DNA from: Sulfurovum sp. | GTDB lineage: Bacteria > Campylobacterota > Campylobacteria > Campylobacterales > Sulfurovaceae | Length of the DNA stretch: 13,337 bases | Direction of reading: 5' to 3' | NCBI GenBank assembly: GCA_004377245.1 | Contig: SOIK01000045.1 | Span: 1 to 13,337, forward strand | Shown here: piece after piece, positions 1-6,278 of the stretch | Numbering within the stretch: the stretch's first letter is position 1 | Layout of the letters: every line of letters starts with the position of its first letter | Notes under the pieces: model-generated | Told to the model about the DNA's origin: nothing | The model's input: only the letters and a program-made list of their open reading frames with translations | Database searches by the model: none | Made by a program: the position numbers and the translations under genes

Positions 1-1
1 C

Positions 2-2389
2 CATAAGATTGAGATGGTTGATTTACCTGGTACTTACTCTTTTAGTTCATATTCACTTGAAGAGAGAGTAGCAAAAGAGTTTATCATAGGTGAATCTCCT
101 GATGTGATAGTAAATGTAATAGATGCTTCAAATATCAAAAGAAATCTATATTTAACTTTTCAATTATTAGAGATTGGTATGCCTGTAGTTGTGGTACTTA
201 ATATGATGGATGTGGCACAAAGAAGAGGTATAGAGATAGATAGTGCAAAAATATCTAAGATGTTAGGTTGTCAAGTTATTGAAGCTAGTGGGGCTAAAGG
301 TCTTGGTGGCAAAGAGATTATGAAAGCTATTGTTGATACAGCAAAAGCAAAAGAAACTTACGAAGATTTTAAGATAAATTATGAAGAGTTAGAACCACAT
401 ATACAAACTATAGAAGATAAAATTATTGATAGTAGTTCTCCTCTAAATAAAAGATGGATGGCTATAAAAGTTTTAGAGGGTGATACAACTATCATAGATC
501 ACCTACAAAAAGAATATTTTGATATAAAGGATATGGCTAAGGATGAAGAGGATAAATTTCACGCCTTATATGATAAAGATACAGTATCATTTTTAGCAAC
601 ATTTAGATATGACTCAGCTGATATTATCTATCATAAAGCTATAAAAGAGACAAAAAAAGGGATAGAAACTTTAACAGACAAAGCAGATAAAATTATCTTA
701 AATAGATGGTTGGCATTGCCTATTTTATTTGGTATTATGTTTTTGATTTATGAACTTGCTATTGTTGGTGGTTATAAACTTACTGATTATACTTGGCCGC
801 TTCTTGCAGCAGTTAAAAACTTTGTGATAGATATATCACCAGCTCCATTTCTAACTGAAGTTCCTATGATAACTGATTTTGCCATTTGGATGATAAACAG
901 TGCAAATGCTTTAATAAACTATATTCCTATATTTTTTATACTTTTTGCACTTATTGCTATTATGGAAGATGTTGGTTATATGCCTCGTATGGCTTTTATA
1001 CTTGATAGGATATTTAAAAAGTTTGGACTTCACGGTCAATCTACTTTGCCTCTTGTGCTTGGTGGTGCTATGGTTGGTGGTTGTGCCGTTCCTGGAGTTA
1101 TGGCAACAAAAGGGATAGCTGATGATAGAGCAAGAATGGCTACAATCTTAACAGTTCCATATATGAATTGTTTGGCAAAAGTTCCATTTTATACTTTACT
1201 TTTAGGTGCATTTTTTAAGCCTGATATGGCAATTATGATGTTTTTTATATCTACTGCTACAATTTTTACAGCTTTAATAGTTGCTAAAATATTGACAACT
1301 ACTTTTTTGAAAACTCGCGAAACTGCACCATTTGTTATGGAGCTTCCGCCTTATCATTTGCCTACGATTAAAGGTGTGCTTTTAAGTGCAGCTCAAAGAG
1401 TTTGGATTTATATCTACAAAGTTCTTACTATTGTTTTAGCTGTTGCTGTTGTACTTTTTGCGATGTTACAACTTCCAGGAATAAGTGAGGAATCACAAAC
1501 TAAGTATGATCAACAGTTAGTTAAATCTTTAGCTACATTTGATAAAAAAGCAAAAACTTCAAAATACTATAAAGAGGTGGATACAAAAGAAGAGATTGCA
1601 GATCTATTGAACTATTATGATGGCTACAAGTCAAAAAGGATGGCAACTACTTCAAAAAGTGGAGCATTAGCAGTTGATGAAGATTATAAAACTTTAAATG
1701 CAAGTTACTTTAAATTTATCAAACCAAGAAAAGATAAAGAAGCAAAAAAAATAAATAGGATTTTAAGAAAACTTGCCAAGGTAAGAAATAGAATATTAAG
1801 AAATATAAAGAATGAAAAAGTTGAAAACTCACTTTTAGGTATGGCAGGAAAAGCAGTAGAACCTATCACAAAATATGCAGGATTTGACTGGAAGATAAAT
1901 GTGGCATTTTTAAGTTCATTTGCTGCAAGAGAGAGTGCTGTAGCAACTTTAGGAAGTTTGTATGAGAATAACCAAGTAGATTCTCAAAGAGCAGAGGATG
2001 CGATGGCTCAAAATAGTGGTTACACTCCACTTCATGCAGTAGCAATTATAATTTTTATGCTTTTAACTCCACCTTGTATAGCTACAATGATTGTTGTTAA
2101 GATGCAAACAAATAGTTATAAGTGGATGATGTTTGCTATATTCTTCCCAGTATTTTTAGGGGTAATTATATCATCTGGCGTATTTACATTGGGAACTATG
2201 TATGGATGGAGTGGAGTAGATGCTATGACATATTTTTATGTAACGGTTGCTTCTATTGCTCTTGCATTGGGATTGTATCCATCTAAAACTATAAATTGGA
2301 AAGGTGGTTTTAGAATTCAGCAAAAAACTGCTGAAATATATAAAAATCATGAAAGAAATCTTAAGAAAGGAGAAAACCAAAATGATTAA
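2..2389 (+). CDS. feoB: Ferrous iron transport protein B (5' partial)
   Basis: FeoB is the GTP-dependent inner-membrane Fe(II) permease. The frame is open to the left edge and begins at the G3 switch (DLPGTYS), so the G1 P-loop and true start lie upstream. Counting from the Met codon at base 14, G4 is NMMD (63-66) and the G5-like ASGAKG is at 91-96. Two Gate regions follow, with the family's conserved cysteines: GGCAVPG (Cys357), NCLAKVPF (Cys386) and PPCIATM (Cys688). Several hydrophobic membrane segments surround them. Between the Gate repeats is a Lys/Glu-rich insert of roughly 115 residues (about 490-605), longer than in E. coli FeoB. The stop overlaps the next start by 8 bp, so the two genes are probably translationally coupled. 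The family call is secure. Confidence 0.97.
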   Translation, partial: HKIEMVDLPGTYSFSSYSLEERVAKEFIIGESPDVIVNVIDASNIKRNLYLTFQLLEIGMPVVVVLNMMDVAQRRGIEIDSAKISKMLGCQVIEASGAKGLGGKEIMKAIVDTAKAKETYEDFKINYEELEPHIQTIEDKIIDSSSPLNKRWMAIKVLEGDTTIIDHLQKEYFDIKDMAKDEEDKFHALYDKDTVSFLATFRYDSADIIYHKAIKETKKGIETLTDKADKIILNRWLALPILFGIMFLIYELAIVGGYKLTDYTWPLLAAVKNFVIDISPAPFLTEVPMITDFAIWMINSANALINYIPIFFILFALIAIMEDVGYMPRMAFILDRIFKKFGLHGQSTLPLVLGGAMVGGCAVPGVMATKGIADDRARMATILTVPYMNCLAKVPFYTLLLGAFFKPDMAIMMFFISTATIFTALIVAKILTTTFLKTRETAPFVMELPPYHLPTIKGVLLSAAQRVWIYIYKVLTIVLAVAVVLFAMLQLPGISEESQTKYDQQLVKSLATFDKKAKTSKYYKEVDTKEEIADLLNYYDGYKSKRMATTSKSGALAVDEDYKTLNASYFKFIKPRKDKEAKKINRILRKLAKVRNRILRNIKNEKVENSLLGMAGKAVEPITKYAGFDWKINVAFLSSFAARESAVATLGSLYENNQVDSQRAEDAMAQNSGYTPLHAVAIIIFMLLTPPCIATMIVVKMQTNSYKWMMFAIFFPVFLGVIISSGVFTLGTMYGWSGVDAMTYFYVTVASIALALGLYPSKTINWKGGFRIQQKTAEIYKNHERNLKKGENQND

Positions 2390-2684
2390 AAAAGTAGTCC
2401 TTAGTTTAGCTATAGCTTCAAGTTCACTTTTTGCACATACGGCTATCATGAGTTGCTTTGACAATGGTGATGGAACTATCACTTGTGAAGGTGGATTTAG
2501 TGATGGTAGTAGTGCAAGTGGTGTGAAGTTTAGAATTGAACAAAAAGGGAAAGCTATTTTCAATGCAAAAATGAGTGAAGATAGTGAAGTTACATTTAAC
2601 AAACCAAGTGGTAGTTACAATGCAGTTTTTGATGCTGGTGAAGGTCATCAAGTATTTATTAAAGGTTCTGATATAACAGAATAA
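2382..2684 (+). CDS. Small exported NikL/CbiL-like protein next to feoB
   Basis: This is a 100-residue secreted protein. The start at 2382 is chosen because AAAGGAG sits about 9 bp upstream and the product then opens with a signal peptide (MIKKVVLSLAIASSSLFA). A longer frame from 2304 lies inside feoB and would hide that signal. Cleavage after SLFA would leave His as residue 1 (HTAIMSC). The mature part, with GGFSDGSSASGVKF and the closing DAGEGHQVFIKGSDI, resembles the soluble beta-domain of NikL/CbiL accessory proteins of ECF nickel/cobalt transporters, which share a FSDG...DAGxGH pattern. That likeness is from memory and not aligned. Two Cys (MSCF, ITCEG) could form a disulfide. Coupling to feoB suggests a periplasmic role in Fe(II) or other divalent metal uptake. 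Confidence 0.8.
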   Translation: MIKKVVLSLAIASSSLFAHTAIMSCFDNGDGTITCEGGFSDGSSASGVKFRIEQKGKAIFNAKMSEDSEVTFNKPSGSYNAVFDAGEGHQVFIKGSDITE

Positions 2685-2703
2685 AAGATTTTTAGCATAA
2701 GGT

Positions 2704-2752
2704 GCTAAGTGTTAATTTGTAAATATAAAGTATTTAGAAGTTAGCACTTAGC
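2704..2752 (+). terminator. Imperfect hairpin after the NikL-like gene
   Basis: GCTAAGTGTTAA (2704-2715) pairs with TTAGCACTTAGC (2741-2752) over 12 positions with one G-T wobble and a 25-nt loop. TTATCTTTT follows. The U-tract is weak, so this may be a terminator, an attenuator or an mRNA-processing site separating feoB and its partner from the DUF4198 gene. Confidence 0.45.
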
Positions 2753-2766
2753 TTATCTTTTCACTA

Positions 2767-2785
2767 TTTAATGATAGTGATTATT
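2767..2785 (+). promoter_or_regulatory. Fur-box-like site before the DUF4198 gene
   Basis: Matches the 19-bp consensus GATAATGATAATCATTATC at 14 of 19 positions by eye, with AATGATA intact. It lies 25 bp before the DUF4198 start and just after the preceding hairpin, so this gene may have its own iron-responsive promoter. The AT-rich background weakens the match. Confidence 0.45.
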
Positions 2786-2809
2786 ACAATTGAATTAAAA
2801 AGGAAACAA

Positions 2810-3631
2810 ATGAAAAAAACAATATTAAGTACATTAGCTGCTACAGCAATTATGGCAACAAGTGCAATGGCACACTTCCAAATGGTATATACACCAAATA
2901 TGGCTTTAGAAAAAGGGAAAACTATCGAGTTTAAACATGTATTTACACATCCATTTGCAGATGAGCATACTATGGATATGGGTAAACAACACGATAGTAA
3001 AAACTTTGCACCAGTTGAAGAGTTTTATGTAATCAACAAAGAGAAGAAAAAAGATTTAAAATCTACTTTAAAAGATATTACATTTAAAGGTCATCATAAT
3101 AGTGGTCATGCTTATACTTCAAAATACAAAGCAAGAAGAATGGGTGATCATGTTTTTGTAATGGTGCCAGCTCCATATTATGAAGCAAATGAAGATATTT
3201 ATATCCAACAAATTACAAAAACTATCATAAATGTAGCAGGTACTCCTACAGATTGGGATGCAGAACTTGGACTAAAAGCTGAAATTGTACCACTTACAAA
3301 ACCTTATGCTATCTGGGAGCACGGTAGTTTTACAGGTATTGTAAAGTCAAATGGAAAAATTGTACCTTATGCAGAGATTGAAGTTGAATACATAAATAGA
3401 GATGTAAATATGAAGACAAATTCTATGGGTGCTAGTAGATTTGAAGCTCCACAAGATAGTTTTGTAACTATGGGTATCAAAGCAAACAAAGATGGTGAAT
3501 TTACATTTTCTATTCCAAAAGCTGGATTCTGGGGATTTTGTGCATTAGGTGCAGGTAGTGATAAAGAATATAAAGGCAAAGAGTTAAGTCAAGATGCTGT
3601 TATTTGGATAGAAGCTAAACCTATGAAGTAA
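2810..3631 (+). CDS. DUF4198 (NikK-like) periplasmic metal-uptake accessory protein
   Basis: This 273-residue exported protein starts at 2810, where AAAAGGA lies about 6 bp upstream; an ATG 13 codons earlier has no such site. The signal peptide runs to the AMA motif (about residue 21). Cleavage there gives a mature protein starting His-Phe-Gln, matching the DUF4198 habit of a mature N-terminal His. The mature part is His-rich (HVFTHPFADEHTMDMGKQHD, then GHHNSGHAY) and has a C-terminal beta-sandwich-like half with GEFTFSIPKAGFWGFCAL. DUF4198 proteins include NikK, the periplasmic partner of ECF nickel/cobalt transporters. The neighbours here are FeoB, a NikL-like protein and fur, so iron or mixed divalent metals seem likelier. 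The metal is not determinable from sequence. A Fur-like site precedes it. Confidence 0.88.
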   Translation: MKKTILSTLAATAIMATSAMAHFQMVYTPNMALEKGKTIEFKHVFTHPFADEHTMDMGKQHDSKNFAPVEEFYVINKEKKKDLKSTLKDITFKGHHNSGHAYTSKYKARRMGDHVFVMVPAPYYEANEDIYIQQITKTIINVAGTPTDWDAELGLKAEIVPLTKPYAIWEHGSFTGIVKSNGKIVPYAEIEVEYINRDVNMKTNSMGASRFEAPQDSFVTMGIKANKDGEFTFSIPKAGFWGFCALGAGSDKEYKGKELSQDAVIWIEAKPMK

Positions 3632-3639
3632 GTTTTTTT

Positions 3640-3664
3640 GAGAGCCGTTATATATACGGCTTTC
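3640..3664 (+). terminator. Hairpin after the DUF4198 gene
   Basis: GAGAGCCGT (3640-3648) pairs with ACGGCTTTC (3656-3664), one wobble, 7-nt TATATAT loop, starting 8 bp after the stop. No clean U-tract follows, so it may be a weak terminator or a 3'-end stabiliser, with partial read-through into the small gene at 3704. Confidence 0.45.
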
Positions 3665-3703
3665 TTGAAAATTTATAAAATAAATTATACGAGGTAAATA
3701 ATA

Positions 3704-3820
3704 ATGGATAATATTTTTTTAATTTTAATAACTATTGGTTCAATATATTTTTTATATAAAAAATTATTTAACACAAAAGGTTGTGATGGATGTGGAGGCA
3801 GTTGTAATACAAAAAAATAG
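3704..3820 (+). CDS. FeoB-associated Cys-rich membrane protein
   Basis: This gene of 38 residues has a GAGG ribosome site 9 bp upstream. The product is one N-terminal membrane helix (NIFLILITIGSIYFLY), then a short basic linker and a soluble tail GCDGCGGSCNTKK with three cysteines (27, 30, 34). This is the layout of the FeoB-associated Cys-rich membrane protein family (FeoC-like in position), small peptides encoded near feoB in many anaerobes. The CxxCxxxC tail could bind Fe(II) or pass it on; that role is inferred. It ends the feoB-linked group on this strand. Confidence 0.88.
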   Translation: MDNIFLILITIGSIYFLYKKLFNTKGCDGCGGSCNTKK

Positions 3821-3845
3821 AAAAAAGAGAATAGAGATAAAAAAT

Positions 3846-4029
3846 CTAAGTCATAGTTATGGCACTAAAAAGATATATGAAAATCTGACTTAATGTTTGG
3901 GCAATAATGAGTTTTTGTAATTGGATCAATAGCCTGTTAAATGCCTTGTTCTGCATCTTTGTGTCCTCCTTTTTGGAGTTTCTCTACTTCTAGTATAGCA
4001 CCTTCAACCATTAATGCGGTCATAGCCAT
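3846..4029 (-). pseudogene. Two overlapping tiny reading frames, possible gene debris
   Basis: This gap between the FeoB-associated gene and fur (3821-4148) holds no clear gene. On the minus strand a 30-codon frame runs 4029 to 3937 (MAMTALMVEGAILEVEKLQK...). It overlaps a 36-codon frame running 3956 to 3846 (MQNKAFNRLLIQLQKLIIAQ...). The second has a textbook AAGGAGG 8 bp before its ATG. The MQNKAFNRLL opening vaguely recalls N-termini of IS1595-type transposases, but this is memory only and no terminal repeats were found. They could be debris of a transposon or another lost gene, or two real small proteins. Confidence 0.3.
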
Positions 4030-4112
4030 TTTAAATATCCCAGTAGCTAAAAACCTAGTTTTTCAGTATAGAGGATTAAGAGAATTCTATTTCTATTTAC
4101 ATACTTATGTTA

Positions 4113-4131
4113 CCATATGAATATCATTATC
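4113..4131 (+). promoter_or_regulatory. Fur-box-like site at fur
   Basis: The right half TATCATTATC is nearly consensus; 13 of 19 positions match GATAATGATAATCATTATC by eye. It lies 18 bp before the chosen fur start and just before its ribosome site, as expected for autoregulation. The presence of a regulatory site here also argues against the earlier ATG at 4107. Confidence 0.45.
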
Positions 4132-4148
4132 AAAAAAGGAATAAAAGT

Positions 4149-4616
4149 ATGAAAAACTTAGAAATGTTAACCTATGATGAACTCCTTGTAGAGTTTAAAA
4201 ATATTCTTAAAGCAGATGGTCTGAAATTTACTTCTCAAAGAGAGGCTATACTCTCTACTCTCTATGAAAATCCTCAACATTTTACTTCAGAAAATCTCTA
4301 TATGCTGGTAAAACAAAAACATCCTGAGTTAAGTGTAGGTATTGCAACCGTCTATCGTACGCTTGCTCTTCTTGAAGAAAATGGCCTTGTCAGTTCCATC
4401 TCTTTAGGTATTCAGGGTAAAAAATTTGAAATAGCAAATAAGCCTCATCATGACCATCTTATCTGTGAATCATGTGGCAAAATAGTTGAATTTGAAAACG
4501 AGAAGATAGAAGATCTGCAACACCAAATCGCAAAAGAGAATGGTTTTGTCTTAACGGATCATCTTATGCAGCTCTACGGAATATGTACAGAGTGTCAAAA
4601 AAACCAAAGTAAATAA
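4149..4616 (+). CDS. fur: Ferric uptake regulator Fur
   Basis: This is a 155-residue iron-responsive transcription factor. The start at 4149 has AAAAGGA 8 bp upstream; an ATG at 4107 would add 14 residues and overlap a Fur-like site. An N-terminal winged helix has the recognition helix [15 protein letters not shown] (65-79). It is followed by the metal-binding KPHHDHLIC region (98-106), a structural zinc site from CESC (106-109) and CTEC (146-149), and C-terminal dimerisation. The [13 protein letters not shown] stretch favours Fur over PerR or Zur, though paralogues are hard to separate by eye. The N-terminal extension before the winged helix (about 20 residues) is typical of Campylobacterota Fur. 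Likely target sites occur before this gene and several neighbours. Confidence 0.9.
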   Translation: MKNLEMLTYDELLVEFKNILKADGLKFTSQREAILSTLYENPQHFTSENLYMLVKQKHPELSVGIATVYRTLALLEENGLVSSISLGIQGKKFEIANKPHHDHLICESCGKIVEFENEKIEDLQHQIAKENGFVLTDHLMQLYGICTECQKNQSK

Positions 4617-4624
4617 TATAAGAT

Positions 4625-4643
4625 GAGAACGACTATCACTTTC
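4625..4643 (+). promoter_or_regulatory. Fur-box-like site before the flavodoxin unit
   Basis: GAGAACGACTATCACTTTC matches 13 of 19 positions of the Fur consensus by eye and has inverted-repeat character. It lies 61 bp before the start at 4704, a good place for an operator over a promoter. It suggests induction of the flavodoxin unit in low iron. Confidence 0.5.
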
Positions 4644-4703
4644 AAATAGATTTAATCTTTCTTCTGTTAAACTACCCATAGTTTTATATTAGAAGGATAT
4701 TTT

Positions 4704-5540
4704 ATGACTATCGTTGGATTTGAGCAGACAAGTAATGGACAAATTAGAGAGTATCTCCCCAAAAATGAGCAATTAGCAAGTGAAAATGAGCAGAGACAAA
4801 TGTTTTTACATATGTTTAATGCTTATGTGGATGAAGAGATGAGGCTCAGTAAAAAAGAGATGCTTGATGGTCAAAATATCTATGAAGTTTTCAGAAACAA
4901 GATAGAAAAAATGCTTTTTACTCCCTGTATCCTCCAGGGTAATACTCCTCGAAACATTGTTAATATCGCATGCATACCTTCACGCTCTATTAATGTATTT
5001 GTCCAGGGAGGATACGAAAAGCAAGAAAAATATAAAAAAATAGTCAATCCAAAAGCTCCACTAAAACAGATATCAAAACTGATAGACCTTGTCTATAACA
5101 ACAAAGAGTGCAAACTTCTTTGTAATCTAGATGATATGTTTTTACATCTTGTTTATGAGCGTGTTAAACTTGTGAATAAACAGAATAAAGTTTTACTCTT
5201 TGATAAAACCATCGTCATTCAAGACCGCAGAAAAGACGTATCTCCCACACTACTTATACCAGCTTATACAAAAATAGATAAAAACAATCTTTATGATGAG
5301 CCTATCATATCTCATCATATGCAAACGGTGCTAAGTACACTAAAAGAGACTCAAATAAGACAAATTTTTTTAGTTTACCCTAAACATCCAGAGTTTAAAA
5401 AACATGTAAGCATCAAACTTTTAGACAAGATACCATTGGGAGAGGACGAGTATAGAGTGAAAGTGATTCCATATTCATTTTCATTCTGTATTAAAAATCA
5501 GAAAAAAACAACACATACAAGGAGACAAAAATGTCAATAG
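4704..5540 (+). CDS. Protein of unknown function, coupled to flavodoxin
   Basis: This is a 278-residue cytoplasmic-looking protein that I cannot assign to a named family. It has AAGGA 6 bp before the ATG, no signal peptide and no membrane helix. It is rich in Lys, Ile and Asn and looks like an alpha/beta fold. Visible blocks are an N-terminal Gln/Glu-rich part (SENEQRQMFLHMFNAYVDEE), NTPRNIVNIACIPSRSINVFV (about 80-100) and KTIVIQDRRKDVSPTLLIPAY (about 168-188). The end overlaps the flavodoxin start by 10 bp, so the pair is surely co-transcribed. Hypothetical genes also sit directly upstream of fldA in Campylobacter jejuni (from memory). A role in flavodoxin-dependent electron transfer or iron sparing is possible but unproven. 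Confidence 0.85.
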   Translation: MTIVGFEQTSNGQIREYLPKNEQLASENEQRQMFLHMFNAYVDEEMRLSKKEMLDGQNIYEVFRNKIEKMLFTPCILQGNTPRNIVNIACIPSRSINVFVQGGYEKQEKYKKIVNPKAPLKQISKLIDLVYNNKECKLLCNLDDMFLHLVYERVKLVNKQNKVLLFDKTIVIQDRRKDVSPTLLIPAYTKIDKNNLYDEPIISHHMQTVLSTLKETQIRQIFLVYPKHPEFKKHVSIKLLDKIPLGEDEYRVKVIPYSFSFCIKNQKKTTHTRRQKCQ

Positions 5541-6037
5541 GAATTTTTTATGGCAGTAATGGTGGAGCAACAGAGAGTATTGCAGAACAAATAAGGAATG
5601 CAATGGATCTTGAGGCTGATCTGCATGACATTGCAGATGTTAATGTAGATACCTTTAATGAGTATTCACATATAATCATAGGAACCTCTACATGGGGAGA
5701 TGGTGAACTGCAGGATGACTGGGATGACAAATTTTCAGACTTTGAAGGTGTAGACTTCTCAGGAAAAACAGTTGCATTTTTTGGTTTAGGTGATCAAGAA
5801 GGGTATGATGAGAACTTCCTTGACGGTATGGGTACACTGCATAATGCAGCAGTAAAAAATGGAGCAAATGTTGTAGGAAACGGATGGTCAACAGATGGCT
5901 ATGAGTATGAAGAATCAATTGCTGTACAAGACGGTGCTTTTGTCGGTCTTGCGATAGATGAGGACAATCAAGATGATTTAACAGAAGAACGTGTCCAAAA
6001 ATGGACGGAGATAATTAAACCTTCTTTTCAGGACTAG
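5531..6037 (+). CDS. fldA: Long-chain flavodoxin
   Basis: This 168-residue FMN-binding electron carrier replaces ferredoxin in low iron. In Campylobacterota it serves pyruvate and 2-oxoglutarate oxidoreductases. ACAAGGAGA lies just before the ATG. The phosphate loop reads GSNGGATE (8-15) in place of the more usual T/S-x-T-G-N-T; the Gly-Ala step is unusual. The FMN-flanking loops GTSTWGDGELQDDW (about 52-65) and GLGDQEGYDENFLDG are well conserved, as is the long-chain insertion around GNGWSTDGYEYEES. The protein is strongly acidic, as usual for flavodoxins. It overlaps the upstream unknown gene and a Fur-like site precedes the pair, so iron-limitation induction is likely. Confidence 0.95.
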   Translation: MSIGIFYGSNGGATESIAEQIRNAMDLEADLHDIADVNVDTFNEYSHIIIGTSTWGDGELQDDWDDKFSDFEGVDFSGKTVAFFGLGDQEGYDENFLDGMGTLHNAAVKNGANVVGNGWSTDGYEYEESIAVQDGAFVGLAIDEDNQDDLTEERVQKWTEIIKPSFQD

Positions 6038-6044
6038 CTTTTAT

Positions 6045-6074
6045 TGTTTCGTAGGCAGGAATGCTTACGAAACA
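6045..6074 (+). terminator. Strong hairpin after flavodoxin
   Basis: TGTTTCGTAGGCA (6045-6057) pairs with TGCTTACGAAACA (6062-6074) over 13 positions with one G-T wobble. The loop is GGAA, a GNRA tetraloop. It begins 8 bp after the fldA stop. No T-run follows on either strand, so termination would be non-canonical; it may instead protect the mRNA 3' end. Confidence 0.6.
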
Positions 6075-6170
6075 CAACATAGATCTTCAAAACTAAAAAT
6101 TCACACTTGCTACCTTATTATTATAATTACTATTATCGTAACAAGATAATTATATTCTTTAAATAGAAAT

Positions 6171-6189
6171 CAAAATAATAATCGTTATC
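6171..6189 (+). promoter_or_regulatory. Fur-box-like site, distal, before the OMP gene
   Basis: CAAAATAATAATCGTTATC matches 15 of 19 positions of the Fur consensus by eye, the best in the window. It lies about 90 bp before the outer-membrane protein start. Confidence 0.5.
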
Positions 6190-6226
6190 TTTTAACTTTA
6201 TTTAAGAGTACTTATTCTATAGTTAT

Positions 6227-6245
6227 GAATATTATTATCATTAAT
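6227..6245 (+). promoter_or_regulatory. Fur-box-like site, proximal, before the OMP gene
   Basis: It matches 13 of 19 Fur-consensus positions and overlaps a perfect 12-bp palindrome, ATCATTAATGAT (6237-6248). It is 33 bp before the OMP start. Two sites in one promoter suggest strong iron control. Confidence 0.45.
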
Positions 6246-6278
6246 GATATATGATTTACAATATAAAGGGAATTTAAA

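Noticed and set aside
2171..2602. 143-codon minus-strand frame across the end of feoB
   Set aside because: Antisense to feoB and the NikL-like gene; low-complexity Ser/Ile/Phe composition typical of a mirror frame.
4107..4148. Earlier ATG for fur adding 14 residues
   Set aside because: No ribosome site before it, and it overlaps the Fur-box-like site; AAAAGGA favours 4149.
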